Below are positions 15,510 to 25,647 of a stretch of 64,000 nucleotides of DNA, one piece after another. The notes beneath the pieces were generated by a model. The model had not been told where the DNA came from. It searched no databases and saw nothing but the letters and a program-made list of their open reading frames with translations. Made by a program: the position numbers and the translations under genes. Source of the stretch: Anaerococcus tetradius ATCC 35098 (lineage in GTDB: Bacteria > Bacillota > Clostridia > Tissierellales > Peptoniphilaceae); the NCBI RefSeq assembly GCF_000159095.1, contig NZ_GG666297.1, positions 284,034-348,033 on the forward strand, in the 5' to 3' direction. The number at the start of each line of letters is the position of its first letter. Positions within the stretch are counted from its first letter, which is position 1.

Positions 15510-18500
15510 AGCTAAGGGGTTTTATCACCTACAAGGATACAATTGAAATCGACTTTACTAAGTTGTATGATAAGAAAATTTTCCTAATTTCTGGAGATAC
15601 AGGCTCTGGCAAGACCAGCATTTTTGATGCCATAAGCTTTGCCCTTTACGGAAATGTAGCAAGGGATATATCATCTGATAGGCTTAGGTGTGATTTTCTT
15701 TCAGAAGAAGACCCCTATACTTATGTAAATCTAGAGTTTGATGTAGGAGCTAGGACCTATAGGATAGAAAGAATCCCTCGACAAAGAGCCAAAAAGACTA
15801 AGATCGGTCAAAGTATAGGCAATGCTGTAGCCCTTTTTGACATAACAGAAGAAGAAATTCTCCTTAGCGAAAAGCAAGGGGAAACTGACGAGATGATCAA
15901 AAATATCATAGGCCTTGATGATAAGCAATTTTCCAAGGTCATGCTCCTAGCCCAAGGGAAATTTCAAGAATTTTTGAAAGCCAAATCTACCGATAAGGCC
16001 AAGCTTCTCGGAGATATCTTTAAGACCTATGAGTACAAGGACTTCCAAGAAAAAATTAAGAATCTCGCCAAAGATTCCATCAAGGAGATGGACTATATAG
16101 ACAAGGAAGTAGCAGGCGTCATAGACTATAGTCCAGAGATTAAAAAGCTAATAGACAGGGATTATCTCATAACCCACGATTTTTCTGCCATAGAAAAAAT
16201 TCTTTTCGATGGCAAAAGCAGGCTCGATAAGACCTATGAGGAGATTACGAGCAAAGAAGAAAAAATGGACCTTCTTATAAAAAAGCTTATAGGAGATTTG
16301 GAAGAGGGCAAAAGGCTCAATGAAAATATAGAAAAGTACAAGACCATAGAAAAAGACCTCGAGCAATTATTAAGTCATGAAGAAGAAAATAAAATCTTGT
16401 TAGAAAAAATAAGGCTTTCAGATCTTGCCCAAAATATCCTAGTTTATGAAAAAAATTACAAAGATACCCTTTGTGATATAAAAAAGCTAGAGGATGGCCT
16501 TGGGGAAAGTGAAAGAATCGAAAAGGAAGAAACAGCTAAAAATAAGACCTTGGCCCAAGAGATTGAAGGCTTAGCGGATAAAAAAAGCATCCTTGATAAG
16601 AAAAAAATCGAAAAAGAAAATATGGACAAGCTTTTGGAAAACTACAAGACTTTTCTCAAAGCCAAGAAATCCTATAAGGATATGGAAAAAATCAAGGAAG
16701 AAAGGCAGGACAATCTAGCAAGCCTTGAAAACTTAGACAAAGAATTTAAGAATTTAAGGCAGATTTTCGATCTAAATAACGAGCTTATCGGAGAAATCTC
16801 TGAAAAGGGGACTAATGAAAACAAAAATCTCACCAATTTATCTGAAAACATCAGAAAGTTAGAAGAGGATAGGAAAAAACTTCTAGAAATCAAAGACCAC
16901 AAGGAAAAAATTTCTCAGTTATCCACAGATAAGGACAAGCTCGAAGAAATCGAAAAGAAGGCCCTAGCTAGTGAAGACCTAATAATCATAAATAAGCTCA
17001 TAGATAGGGCCAATGAAGAAGGCCTTTGCCCAGTCTGCCTTAAAAAGCAGGATAAAATTCTTCACAAGCACCCAATAGAAGACATAGACCTTAATCTCTT
17101 GAGAAAAAATCTTGCCAATGTCAACCAAGCCCTAAATTTAAGAAAAGAAAGCCTAGGAAAAATTGAAAAAGACCTGACTTCAAAGGATAATCTAGAGCAA
17201 ATCGGAAAGCTTCTAGAAGGAAATTACGTCCACAAAAAAGCAATCGAAGAAAATATCCTAAGGCTAAGAAAGGATTACCAAAAAAGAGTCGAGGATAGGA
17301 AAAGTTTTAAGAAAAGCCTTGATAAATTGACAGAAGAAATTAAGACTTCCAAGGATAAGGATAAAAGCTTGCTAGATATGCTTTCTGCCAACAAGGATGC
17401 TGAAATCACCTATCTAAGCCAAAAGGACCTTATGAAAGACTTTGATGAGAAGATTCTAGAAGAAAAAAGTCTAAAGCTCAAGGAAGAAATAGAAGGTCTT
17501 GAAAAAGAAATAAGTGATATAAGCAAGGCCTTCCAAAAGTCCCAGCTAAGATTAAAGGAAATCCAAACCAATATAGAAAATAAAAAGGAAAACCTCAAGG
17601 ATCTATCGGCTAAGGCTAAGACCTCCAAGGATGACTTCGAAGAAAAAGTCAAAGAGAGTTTTGCCAATAAGGAAAGCTATCAAGCGTCTTTACTAGCTTC
17701 AGATAAACTTTTTGAAAAAAAAGATGTGGTTGATTCCTACTTCAAGACCCTTTCCAAGGCGAAAATTTCCCTAGACAATTTCGCATCCTACAAGGATCAA
17801 AAGCCTATGGACTTGGAAAAAATCGAGAAAGAAATAGAAATTGAAGACCTAAATAAAAAAGAGCTATCAATAAAGAAGGCAGAAATTTATGCGAGAATCG
17901 AAATTTTCTCAAAGACCTACCAAAGGATAGGGGATTTGAAAAAATCTTACGAGAAGGGCCTAGCCGATGCCGAATCCCTCGCCCGCCTTTCCAAGGTCGC
18001 TGATGGATCTTTTGGCAAGGTCATAGGTAGGGAGAAGATTGACTTTGAAACCTTCGTCCTAACTTACTACTTTGATAAGGTTCTAAGCCTTGCCAATTTG
18101 CGTCTAATGGATATGACTGGCAATCAATTCTCCATGATTAGAAAATCCGAAGCCGAAGATCAGAGGTCTAAGGCAGGCCTTGACATAGAAATCTTAGATG
18201 CCAACACTGGCAAGGCTCGCCCAGCCTCAACCCTTTCTGGAGGAGAGAGCTTTCTTGCTTCCCTTTCTCTTGCTTTGGGTCTTTCTGATGAGATTAGTAT
18301 GGAAAATGGGGGAATAAGAATCGACACCCTCTTTATAGACGAAGGCTTCGGGACCTTGTCCAAGGATTATTTGGATAAGGCCATTTCTACCATCGAAAAA
18401 CTCGCCTATGAGGATAAATTTATCGGCCTTATCTCCCATGTAGATGAGCTAAAAGAAGCGATAGATGCAAAGATAAATGTTACCTATACACCAAGCCATG

Positions 18501-18526
18501 GATCAAAAGTGGAGGTTTGTGGATGA
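15491..18526 (+). CDS. sbcC: Exonuclease subunit SbcC (Rad50 homologue)
   Basis: This 1011-residue SMC-like ATPase has Walker A GDTGSGKTS at 35-43, a long coiled coil on either side of the zinc hook CPVC (513-516), the signature LSGGESFLASLSLALGLSD and Walker B LFIDEGFG near the C-terminus. It is the ATP-driven partner of SbcD. The coiled-coil arms are dense in Lys and Glu. The 3' end overlaps addB by 4 bp. Confidence 0.95.
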   Translation: MRPRRLKLRGFITYKDTIEIDFTKLYDKKIFLISGDTGSGKTSIFDAISFALYGNVARDISSDRLRCDFLSEEDPYTYVNLEFDVGARTYRIERIPRQRAKKTKIGQSIGNAVALFDITEEEILLSEKQGETDEMIKNIIGLDDKQFSKVMLLAQGKFQEFLKAKSTDKAKLLGDIFKTYEYKDFQEKIKNLAKDSIKEMDYIDKEVAGVIDYSPEIKKLIDRDYLITHDFSAIEKILFDGKSRLDKTYEEITSKEEKMDLLIKKLIGDLEEGKRLNENIEKYKTIEKDLEQLLSHEEENKILLEKIRLSDLAQNILVYEKNYKDTLCDIKKLEDGLGESERIEKEETAKNKTLAQEIEGLADKKSILDKKKIEKENMDKLLENYKTFLKAKKSYKDMEKIKEERQDNLASLENLDKEFKNLRQIFDLNNELIGEISEKGTNENKNLTNLSENIRKLEEDRKKLLEIKDHKEKISQLSTDKDKLEEIEKKALASEDLIIINKLIDRANEEGLCPVCLKKQDKILHKHPIEDIDLNLLRKNLANVNQALNLRKESLGKIEKDLTSKDNLEQIGKLLEGNYVHKKAIEENILRLRKDYQKRVEDRKSFKKSLDKLTEEIKTSKDKDKSLLDMLSANKDAEITYLSQKDLMKDFDEKILEEKSLKLKEEIEGLEKEISDISKAFQKSQLRLKEIQTNIENKKENLKDLSAKAKTSKDDFEEKVKESFANKESYQASLLASDKLFEKKDVVDSYFKTLSKAKISLDNFASYKDQKPMDLEKIEKEIEIEDLNKKELSIKKAEIYARIEIFSKTYQRIGDLKKSYEKGLADAESLARLSKVADGSFGKVIGREKIDFETFVLTYYFDKVLSLANLRLMDMTGNQFSMIRKSEAEDQRSKAGLDIEILDANTGKARPASTLSGGESFLASLSLALGLSDEISMENGGIRIDTLFIDEGFGTLSKDYLDKAISTIEKLAYEDKFIGLISHVDELKEAIDAKINVTYTPSHGSKVEVCG

Positions 18527-21500
18527 TTAAGACAATAATTTCAAGATACCCGAGAGACATATCGACTTATATATATAAGGAAATTGAAAAGGATCTGGCC
18601 AGGGGAAAGAAGGCCATGCTCATAGTTCCTGAGCAATACACCCTACAGACTGATATCAATTTTATGAGAAATATTTCCAAAAAATCAGTAATGGATGCCA
18701 AAGTCCTAAGCTTTTCTTCATTAAAAAGCCTGATAATAGACAAAATTGGTCAAGCTGATAGGAAATTTCTAAGCAAAAATGCCAAGACCCTGCTTATAAC
18801 AAATATCCTTCAAGATATAAATGATAAGCTAAGCCTTTTCCAAAACAAGGCTTCTAACATTGACTTTGTAAATAATATAGGCTCTCTAATTTCTAGCATT
18901 AAGGACAATAATTTTGACGAGGAATTTTTTAATAATGTAGAAAATACCGACGATCCTATAACCAAGATTAAATTTAAGGAGCTAAAGATGATTTTTGACG
19001 CCTATGAGAAAGAAATCTCAGGCAAGTTCATCGACTCCGAAGACAACCTAACTTACATCATAGAAAGGCTTCCGACTTGCGATTTTCTCGATGATGCCAT
19101 CTTTTATTTCGATAAGTTCGATAGCCTATCCGAGCTTAAACTCTCCTTTATAGAGGCTCTCTTGGCTAGGGGAAATGTCGTAAATGTTAGCCTAAATATA
19201 GACAAGAATTTCCTTTTTGCAGATAGATTTTCTGATGTAGAATTTTTTGACCCAGGCCTAAGGCTCTACCAAAAGCTCAATGAGCTTGAAAAAACTAAGG
19301 ATATCTTTGTCGAGGAAGCTTCTATATATAAAGAAGATATTTATCACCTGGCAAAAAACTTCGAAGCCTATAATTACAAAAAATATGGCAAAGACCCAAA
19401 AAACATCTACTTTTTGGAAAATACTTCGACTAAAAGCGAGGTCATAAATATAGCCAAGCTCATTAACTACTTGGTCAAGGCGAAAAATTACAGGTACAGG
19501 GACCTTGCCATCTACATATCTGACGAAGACGAATATAAAAATGAGATAATCAAAGTCTTTAATAGATATGACTTGCCTGTCTTTATGGATCAAAGAAGGA
19601 AGCTTTCTGATAATCACATAATAAAGACCTTCCTAGCCATCCTTAGACTTGTCATCTACAATTTCCAAAGGCAGGATATGAATTATTTCCTAAGGTCTGG
19701 GCTTTTTTCCTTCTCAGAAGACTTCGAGGATAAGGTTATAATCCTCCAAAATTTCATCAAAACAAGAAAAATAAAGGGCAAAACTTTCCTTGATGACAAA
19801 TACTTTGAATTTGACCAAGAATTTTATGAGAAAATTTACGAAAATGACCCTCAAAGCGAGGCTAAGCTTTCTGAAAAAACGAGAGAATATGAGATAGTAA
19901 ATGAACTAAGGACAAGAATCCTAAAGCTTCTAGCCCCTCTTCTTGAAAAAAGACAAGGCCCTAGCAAAGATTTATGCCAGGCTATCTTTGAAGTAATCTA
20001 TGATGAGGATATCAGAAGGGGGATAGACAAGTACCAAGCTATTTTAAAAGCTTCTGGCCGTCTTGATGACTACAAGGAAAATGAGCAGGTTTGGGATAAG
20101 TTTGTAGAAATCTTAGAAGAATTAGTCGAGCTTATGGGTCAAAGAGAAAATTCCCTAGGAAAAATCTATTCCCTAATTGAAGCGACCGCAAGGGATATCA
20201 ATGTAGGAATAATCCCTCCAAGCAAAGACCACATAGAAGTAACGAGTTTCGCCAGAGCTGCCATAGCAAATAGAAGGATCAATTTTGCCCTAGGCTTAAA
20301 TGATGTATTTTTCCCTTCAAAAAGTGGGGAGGACTTGATAGTTGGAAAAAATGAGAAGGATAAGCTAAGGGACTTGGGTATTGACCTAAAGGTCTTTGAT
20401 GAAGACCTAGAAGAGCGTGAAAAGCTCAATCTCTACAAGCTAATCACCATATCAGATAAGATATTTTTCTCCTACTCCCTAGCCAATAGGAAATCGGAAG
20501 CTATTAACAAGTCCATAGTCCTAAGTGGGATAATGAATATATTTAAAGACGACTCTTTAAATCTTTCTTCTATGATTTATGGATCAAGGCTAGGCCTTTC
20601 CATAGAAAAATATTCCCTAGTCGCCCTCGAAAACTACGCCCTAAAAAATCTAAGGAAGATGATTGGAAAAGAAAAAGTTAGCGTAGACGATAAGGCTATA
20701 TCAAAGGCCATGATAAGTTATCTAAAGGACAGGGATTCATATGATTTAATCAAAAAGGCCCTAAATTTCACTAATGATAAGGAAAGGCTAAGGAAAGATT
20801 TGACAGAAAAATTGTACAAGAAAAACCACTTCAATGTAAGCGAGATAGAAAATTATTCAAGATGTCCTTACAAGTATTTCGTAAACTATGGTCTAAGGCC
20901 AAAAATCGAAGAAAGCTATGATGTCGACCATATGGAAGTAGGTAATATTGTCCACAAGCTTTTTGAGGACCTTTCCCACAAGCTAAAGAATGAAGATATA
21001 AAGACCATAAGCCAAGAAGGCCTAGATGAGCTTCTAGTAGAAAACTTCACCAAGGCGACTGAAGAAAATCTCGATAAGACTAGGAGGAAGGATGCGAAAA
21101 ATAAGTTTATCCTAAATAATGTTCTCACATCAACAAGGAGAAATTCAAAAAAGCTTCTTGATCAACTAAGCCAGGGCGACTTTGAGATCTACGCTGTAGA
21201 AGAAGACTTTGGCTATGGCAAAGACATCCCCCAAGTTTTTGTCGATGATGAAAATTATTTGAGGGGAAGGATAGATAGGATTGATAAGGCGGGAAATTTC
21301 GTAAGGATAATCGACTATAAAACAGGCAACAAGACCTTTAAGATAGTCAATCTCCTAAACGGCCTAGACCTCCAGCTTTTAGTGTATATGATGGCAGTTG
21401 CCAAAAATTCTAAGGAAGTAATGATTCCTATAGGCTCTTTCTATATGCCCCTTTATGATGAGATGGAATCGGTAAACTCTGATGGCTACTCTAAGGAAAT

Positions 21501-21885
21501 AATCGAAAAATCCCTAGCCGATAAATTTAGGATAAATGGTCTTATTGTAAAGATAAATGAAGAAGTCTTTAAGCTAATTGATAGGGATGCGGATTCTCTC
21601 AAAGATTCTTCTATAGTTGATATCAAAAACTCTGACATCCTAAGTCCAGAAGAAGCAGAAAAAATCGAAACTTTTGCCAAAAAACTTGTCAGCAAATACA
21701 TTAGAAATATCAAAGAAGGCGACATAAATCTAAGGCCTCTAGCCTATGATGCTAACAAGAATGAGTGCCAATACTGCGACTTTTTGGGCATATGTAAGTT
21801 CGATATCACCATAGACCAACTCCGCTATAGGGTCTTCGATAAGGAGATAAGCATTGATGATTTAGGAGGAGAAGAAGATGACTAA
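18523..21885 (+). CDS. addB: Helicase-exonuclease subunit AddB/RexB
   Basis: The 1120-residue protein is the B subunit of the AddAB recombination nuclease. The four iron-sulphur cysteines are present: SRCPYKYF and, near the end, CQYCDFLGIC. The nuclease motif appears as GRIDRIDKAGNFVRIIDYKTGNK. The N-terminus (IISRYPRDISTYIYKEI) has no Walker A, so it resembles streptococcal RexB more than Bacillus AddB, which has one. I use the ATG at 18523 (ATGA overlap, GGAGGTTTGTGG before it). It processes broken ends for RecA loading. Confidence 0.92.
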   Translation: MIKTIISRYPRDISTYIYKEIEKDLARGKKAMLIVPEQYTLQTDINFMRNISKKSVMDAKVLSFSSLKSLIIDKIGQADRKFLSKNAKTLLITNILQDINDKLSLFQNKASNIDFVNNIGSLISSIKDNNFDEEFFNNVENTDDPITKIKFKELKMIFDAYEKEISGKFIDSEDNLTYIIERLPTCDFLDDAIFYFDKFDSLSELKLSFIEALLARGNVVNVSLNIDKNFLFADRFSDVEFFDPGLRLYQKLNELEKTKDIFVEEASIYKEDIYHLAKNFEAYNYKKYGKDPKNIYFLENTSTKSEVINIAKLINYLVKAKNYRYRDLAIYISDEDEYKNEIIKVFNRYDLPVFMDQRRKLSDNHIIKTFLAILRLVIYNFQRQDMNYFLRSGLFSFSEDFEDKVIILQNFIKTRKIKGKTFLDDKYFEFDQEFYEKIYENDPQSEAKLSEKTREYEIVNELRTRILKLLAPLLEKRQGPSKDLCQAIFEVIYDEDIRRGIDKYQAILKASGRLDDYKENEQVWDKFVEILEELVELMGQRENSLGKIYSLIEATARDINVGIIPPSKDHIEVTSFARAAIANRRINFALGLNDVFFPSKSGEDLIVGKNEKDKLRDLGIDLKVFDEDLEEREKLNLYKLITISDKIFFSYSLANRKSEAINKSIVLSGIMNIFKDDSLNLSSMIYGSRLGLSIEKYSLVALENYALKNLRKMIGKEKVSVDDKAISKAMISYLKDRDSYDLIKKALNFTNDKERLRKDLTEKLYKKNHFNVSEIENYSRCPYKYFVNYGLRPKIEESYDVDHMEVGNIVHKLFEDLSHKLKNEDIKTISQEGLDELLVENFTKATEENLDKTRRKDAKNKFILNNVLTSTRRNSKKLLDQLSQGDFEIYAVEEDFGYGKDIPQVFVDDENYLRGRIDRIDKAGNFVRIIDYKTGNKTFKIVNLLNGLDLQLLVYMMAVAKNSKEVMIPIGSFYMPLYDEMESVNSDGYSKEIIEKSLADKFRINGLIVKINEEVFKLIDRDADSLKDSSIVDIKNSDILSPEEAEKIETFAKKLVSKYIRNIKEGDINLRPLAYDANKNECQYCDFLGICKFDITIDQLRYRVFDKEISIDDLGGEEDD

Positions 21886-24800
21886 GATGCACTTTACCAA
21901 AGACCAAGAGCTTGCCATTAATGCTCGAGGAAAAAATATAATAGTATCCGCCGCCGCAGGCTCTGGTAAGACCAGCGTCCTTGTTACGAGGATAATCAAG
22001 CTTATCACCGAAGATAAGGAGGATATAGCAAAATTTATCATAGTTACCTTCACCAACAAGGCCTCAGTCGAGATGAAAGATAGAATAAGAAAGGCCCTCG
22101 AGGATAAACTTAGGGATAAGGATGCTGACTTATCTTTTATCAAAGAGCAGATGAAAAATTTAAAGCATGCTCAAATAAAGACCCTCCACTCCTTTTGCTC
22201 GGATATGCTAAGGGAAAACTTCTACTATTTTGATGACCTATCCCCAAACTTCAAAGTAATTAGCGATAATACATCGACTATCCTAAAGGCAGAAGCAATT
22301 GATGAAGTCTTCGATATGAAATATGAAAATATGACAGAAACTTTCGAAAACTTCCTCCACAGCTTCGCAAGGACCAAAAACGATTCGGGAGCAAAAGATA
22401 TAGTTCTTAAAACTTATGATAAGATTATGTCTCAAACAAGACCCCTAGCCTGGCTAGATGAGGCTACTTCTTCTGCCTTTAATCTTGATAAATTCAAAGG
22501 AAAGATTAAAGAAAGCTTCGAAAAAATCCTTGCCCTTGCCAAAATCAACTACGACTATAGCTTGGATATGGCAATGCGAGATAAGCACCAAGAACTTATT
22601 TCTGATGACTACAATCAAATCAAGGACCTCTACTTACTTATAGATGACAATTGGGATAGCTTTATCAAAAAAGCTTCCGTCATAAAATTTGGCAGGATAT
22701 CAAAGACAAAGAAGGACTCAGAAGAAGACTATCAATTTATAAAATCCACAAGGGATAGATATAAGGAAGAGATAAAGACCATAAGTGCCTTTATCAAAAA
22801 TACCGATAGCCTTACCATAAGCCTTTTTGAAGGACTCGAAAAGGAAATACTAGCTGAGCTTAACAGCCTAGTCAAGGACTTTATGGGGGCTTATGCAAAA
22901 AAGAAAAGCGAGAAGTCCTATCTCGACTTTTCCGACATGGAACATAAATTTATCGACCTAATAGACATAGAAGAGGCGAGGGACAAACTTAGGGATAGAT
23001 TCGCCTATATCTTCTTTGACGAATACCAAGACTCAAATGAGATACAAAACTACATCATAGAAAGGCTAAGGGGGGCGAACAATCTATTTTTAGTTGGAGA
23101 TGTCAAGCAGTCAATTTACGGTTTTAGGAGGGCAGAACCCAAGATCTTCCTAGAAAAGCTCGACAGCTACGAGCAAGACGAAGATTCTATTAGGATAAAT
23201 CTCAACCAGAATTTCCGTTCGCAAAAAGACATCCTAGATTTTGACAACTTCATATTCGATAGGCTAATGACTAAGGAAAGCTCGGATATTGATTACAAAA
23301 ATGCAGGTCATAGGCTAAACTTCGACAAAAACGACAAAAGTCCATTCAAGAGGGCTCAAGTCAAAGTCATAGATCAAAAGATAAGAGAAGAAGACTACCT
23401 AGTCGAGCTTGTAGAAGAGATAAGGGAAATGGGCTACGATTATAGGGACATAGCCATCCTTCTAAGGTCGGGAGCAAAGTCTTATATCTACGAAGAAGCC
23501 TTCAAGAAGGCGGAAATTCCTTTCTTTAACGATATAAGTAAGGTCTCCTTTAGGGCAGTCGAGGTTACATTCTTTATCAATATCCTAAAATATCTCGCCA
23601 ATCCCAAAGACGACCTAAGCCTACTTTCAATCCTAAGATCAGAAATCTTTGGCTTTACAGAAGATGACCTAGTAGAAATAAAGCTAAACTCAAGTGCTTT
23701 TTCCTTCTACAAGGCCTTTAAGGAATACGACAAGGATGATGAAATAGGGGAGAAAATCAAGGACTTTTTGACAAAATTCGCAGACTTCTCTCACATGCTA
23801 AGCCTTCTTAGCCTTTATGAATTTGGCAATTACATCTTTGAAGAAACTGGTCTTTATCAATTTCTAATGGCAAGAGATAGGGCAGAAGATAGGATTGGAA
23901 ATGTCGAAAGCTTCATAGACATAATGGATGAGTTTGACAAGTCTAATGACAATGGGCTTTTTGCCTTTCTCGACTTTGTAGACTCCCTTTCCATGAATCA
24001 AACAGATAGCATTGCAAGTGCAAGGGACTTATCCGAATCGGAAAACCTCCTAAGGATAATGACAATTCATAAGTCCAAGGGCCTAGAATTTCCTGTAGTA
24101 ATCCTTGCCGATAGCTCAAAAAGATTTAACAACAAGCACCTAAAAGAAGCCATAGTCTTTGATGATGATCTGGGCATAGGAATAAACCTATCAGATTATG
24201 AAAACAAATTGCGTTTTTCTTCAATCAGAAAAAATCTCATCAATGACAAGATAACAGAAGAAAACAAAAAAGAAGAAATGCGTATCCTCTATGTGGCAAT
24301 GACCAGGGCAGAAGAGATGCTATTTGTAACAGGAGAGAGGAATCTCAAAACTATAGAAAAAATAGCAGGAAGAGTCGACTTTTTAAAGATGAACTCCTAT
24401 ATGGATTGGCTCCTCGCAATTCTTTCAACTGATGCTGTTGGAAGTGGACTTTTCGAAAGCTTTGAAACAGACAAGCTCACAGGAATAGCAAGTCTTGATG
24501 TCATAGATGAATGTAAGTCCATAGACAAATACCAAACTTGTGACATCAATGACTTCCTCGATGATGAAAATATAAACGAAGAAATATATAAGAGGATACA
24601 AGAAATTCACGATAAGCCTTATCCTTACCTTGCAGAAATCAAGGATTCAATCAAAAAATCCGTAACAGAAGTAAGTAAGGATTTCGACCCATCGGCTGAC
24701 GGCTACAAGCTACCAAATTATGGTGAAGAATTAAATCAATCTGACTTTAGAAAACCAAACTTCATAACAGAAGAAAAAACCTTCAAGGCAACCGAGAGGG

Positions 24801-25243
24801 GAACTATTATCCACAAGCTCTTCCAAGCCCTAGACTTTAAGGACTATGAAAAAGAAAGTCTAGAACAAGAAATTGCGGAACTAATCACCAAGAAAAAAAT
24901 CGACAAGGCCACCACAAAGCTAATAGAAATTGACAAAATCCTAGCCTTCTACCAAAATCACCTCATCAAAAACCTAGCCCAAAAGGCTAAAAAAATAAGA
25001 AAAGAAGAATCCTTCCTCATGCAAAAAGATGACTACTATCTAAATGGACAAATCGATTTGATGTTTGAACTAGAAGATGAAATAATCCTAGTAGACTTCA
25101 AAACCGACAAGAAAAAAAGAGAAGGCTTCTACGACAAGCAAATAAAAATCTACAAAGAAGCCGTAGAAGAAGCCCAAGCAAAAAAAGTAAGCCAAGCCCT
25201 AATCTACTGGTACAACTTCAAAGAAATATCTGAAATAAAATAA
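21878..25243 (+). CDS. addA: Helicase-exonuclease subunit AddA
   Basis: This 1121-residue UvrD-type helicase has Walker A AAAGSGKTS at 25-33, Walker B FFDEYQDSNE, the LVGDVKQSIYGFR motif III region, MTIHKSKGLEFPVV and YVAMTRAEE. A C-terminal RecB nuclease domain carries GQIDLMFELEDEIILVDFKTD. It provides 3'-5' unwinding and one of the two nuclease sites of AddAB. It overlaps addB by 8 bp with AGGAGGAGAAG before the ATG, completing the yaaA-sbcDC-addBA run. Confidence 0.95.
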   Translation: MTKMHFTKDQELAINARGKNIIVSAAAGSGKTSVLVTRIIKLITEDKEDIAKFIIVTFTNKASVEMKDRIRKALEDKLRDKDADLSFIKEQMKNLKHAQIKTLHSFCSDMLRENFYYFDDLSPNFKVISDNTSTILKAEAIDEVFDMKYENMTETFENFLHSFARTKNDSGAKDIVLKTYDKIMSQTRPLAWLDEATSSAFNLDKFKGKIKESFEKILALAKINYDYSLDMAMRDKHQELISDDYNQIKDLYLLIDDNWDSFIKKASVIKFGRISKTKKDSEEDYQFIKSTRDRYKEEIKTISAFIKNTDSLTISLFEGLEKEILAELNSLVKDFMGAYAKKKSEKSYLDFSDMEHKFIDLIDIEEARDKLRDRFAYIFFDEYQDSNEIQNYIIERLRGANNLFLVGDVKQSIYGFRRAEPKIFLEKLDSYEQDEDSIRINLNQNFRSQKDILDFDNFIFDRLMTKESSDIDYKNAGHRLNFDKNDKSPFKRAQVKVIDQKIREEDYLVELVEEIREMGYDYRDIAILLRSGAKSYIYEEAFKKAEIPFFNDISKVSFRAVEVTFFINILKYLANPKDDLSLLSILRSEIFGFTEDDLVEIKLNSSAFSFYKAFKEYDKDDEIGEKIKDFLTKFADFSHMLSLLSLYEFGNYIFEETGLYQFLMARDRAEDRIGNVESFIDIMDEFDKSNDNGLFAFLDFVDSLSMNQTDSIASARDLSESENLLRIMTIHKSKGLEFPVVILADSSKRFNNKHLKEAIVFDDDLGIGINLSDYENKLRFSSIRKNLINDKITEENKKEEMRILYVAMTRAEEMLFVTGERNLKTIEKIAGRVDFLKMNSYMDWLLAILSTDAVGSGLFESFETDKLTGIASLDVIDECKSIDKYQTCDINDFLDDENINEEIYKRIQEIHDKPYPYLAEIKDSIKKSVTEVSKDFDPSADGYKLPNYGEELNQSDFRKPNFITEEKTFKATERGTIIHKLFQALDFKDYEKESLEQEIAELITKKKIDKATTKLIEIDKILAFYQNHLIKNLAQKAKKIRKEESFLMQKDDYYLNGQIDLMFELEDEIILVDFKTDKKKREGFYDKQIKIYKEAVEEAQAKKVSQALIYWYNFKEISEIK

Positions 25244-25254
25244 GGGAAAGGATG

Positions 25255-25520
25255 AGGAAAAGGTCCTCGCCACAATGAACGTACTCCCTCCCTTTGTCAT
25301 TCCTAATGGTCTGGCCACAATAAACGTTAGTGAATTGATGGCAGACCTTAATCGAGGCTAACTTTTTTTGTCATTTCGACAGAGCTTCCACGGGGAAGCG
25401 ACGAGAAATCTGATTAGTAAATCTAATATCCAAGCAAACAAAAGACGTTAAGAAAAAATCCCTCCTCGCAAGAAAATCCTGCTTGGAGGGATGACAGGAA
25501 GCTCGTCAGCTCGATAAATC
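25255..25520. repeat. Mosaic intergenic hairpin repeats, tract 1
   Basis: This non-coding tract contains the unit TAATGGTCTGGCCACAATAA (25310 onward) and a hairpin unit CATTTCGACAGAGC...GAAATC with apical stem CTTCC/GGAAG. A second hairpin unit follows with perfect arms ATCCCTCC/GGAGGGAT, running into GATGACAG. Related units recur at 27.2, 50.2, 53.0, 56.0 and 63.95 kb. The remaining bases to 25647 hold a possible promoter for the next gene (TTGACA at 25584, weak -10). Confidence 0.8.
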
Positions 25521-25647
25521 AATCCAACCTGCAAATCCAAGGGGCAAAAGGCTAAATAATAACAAAGTTTTACTTACACAATCTTGACAAAATTCATCTT
25601 TTGTTATACCATTTACCTGTAATAATAAAGAAATTAAAGGAAATTTA

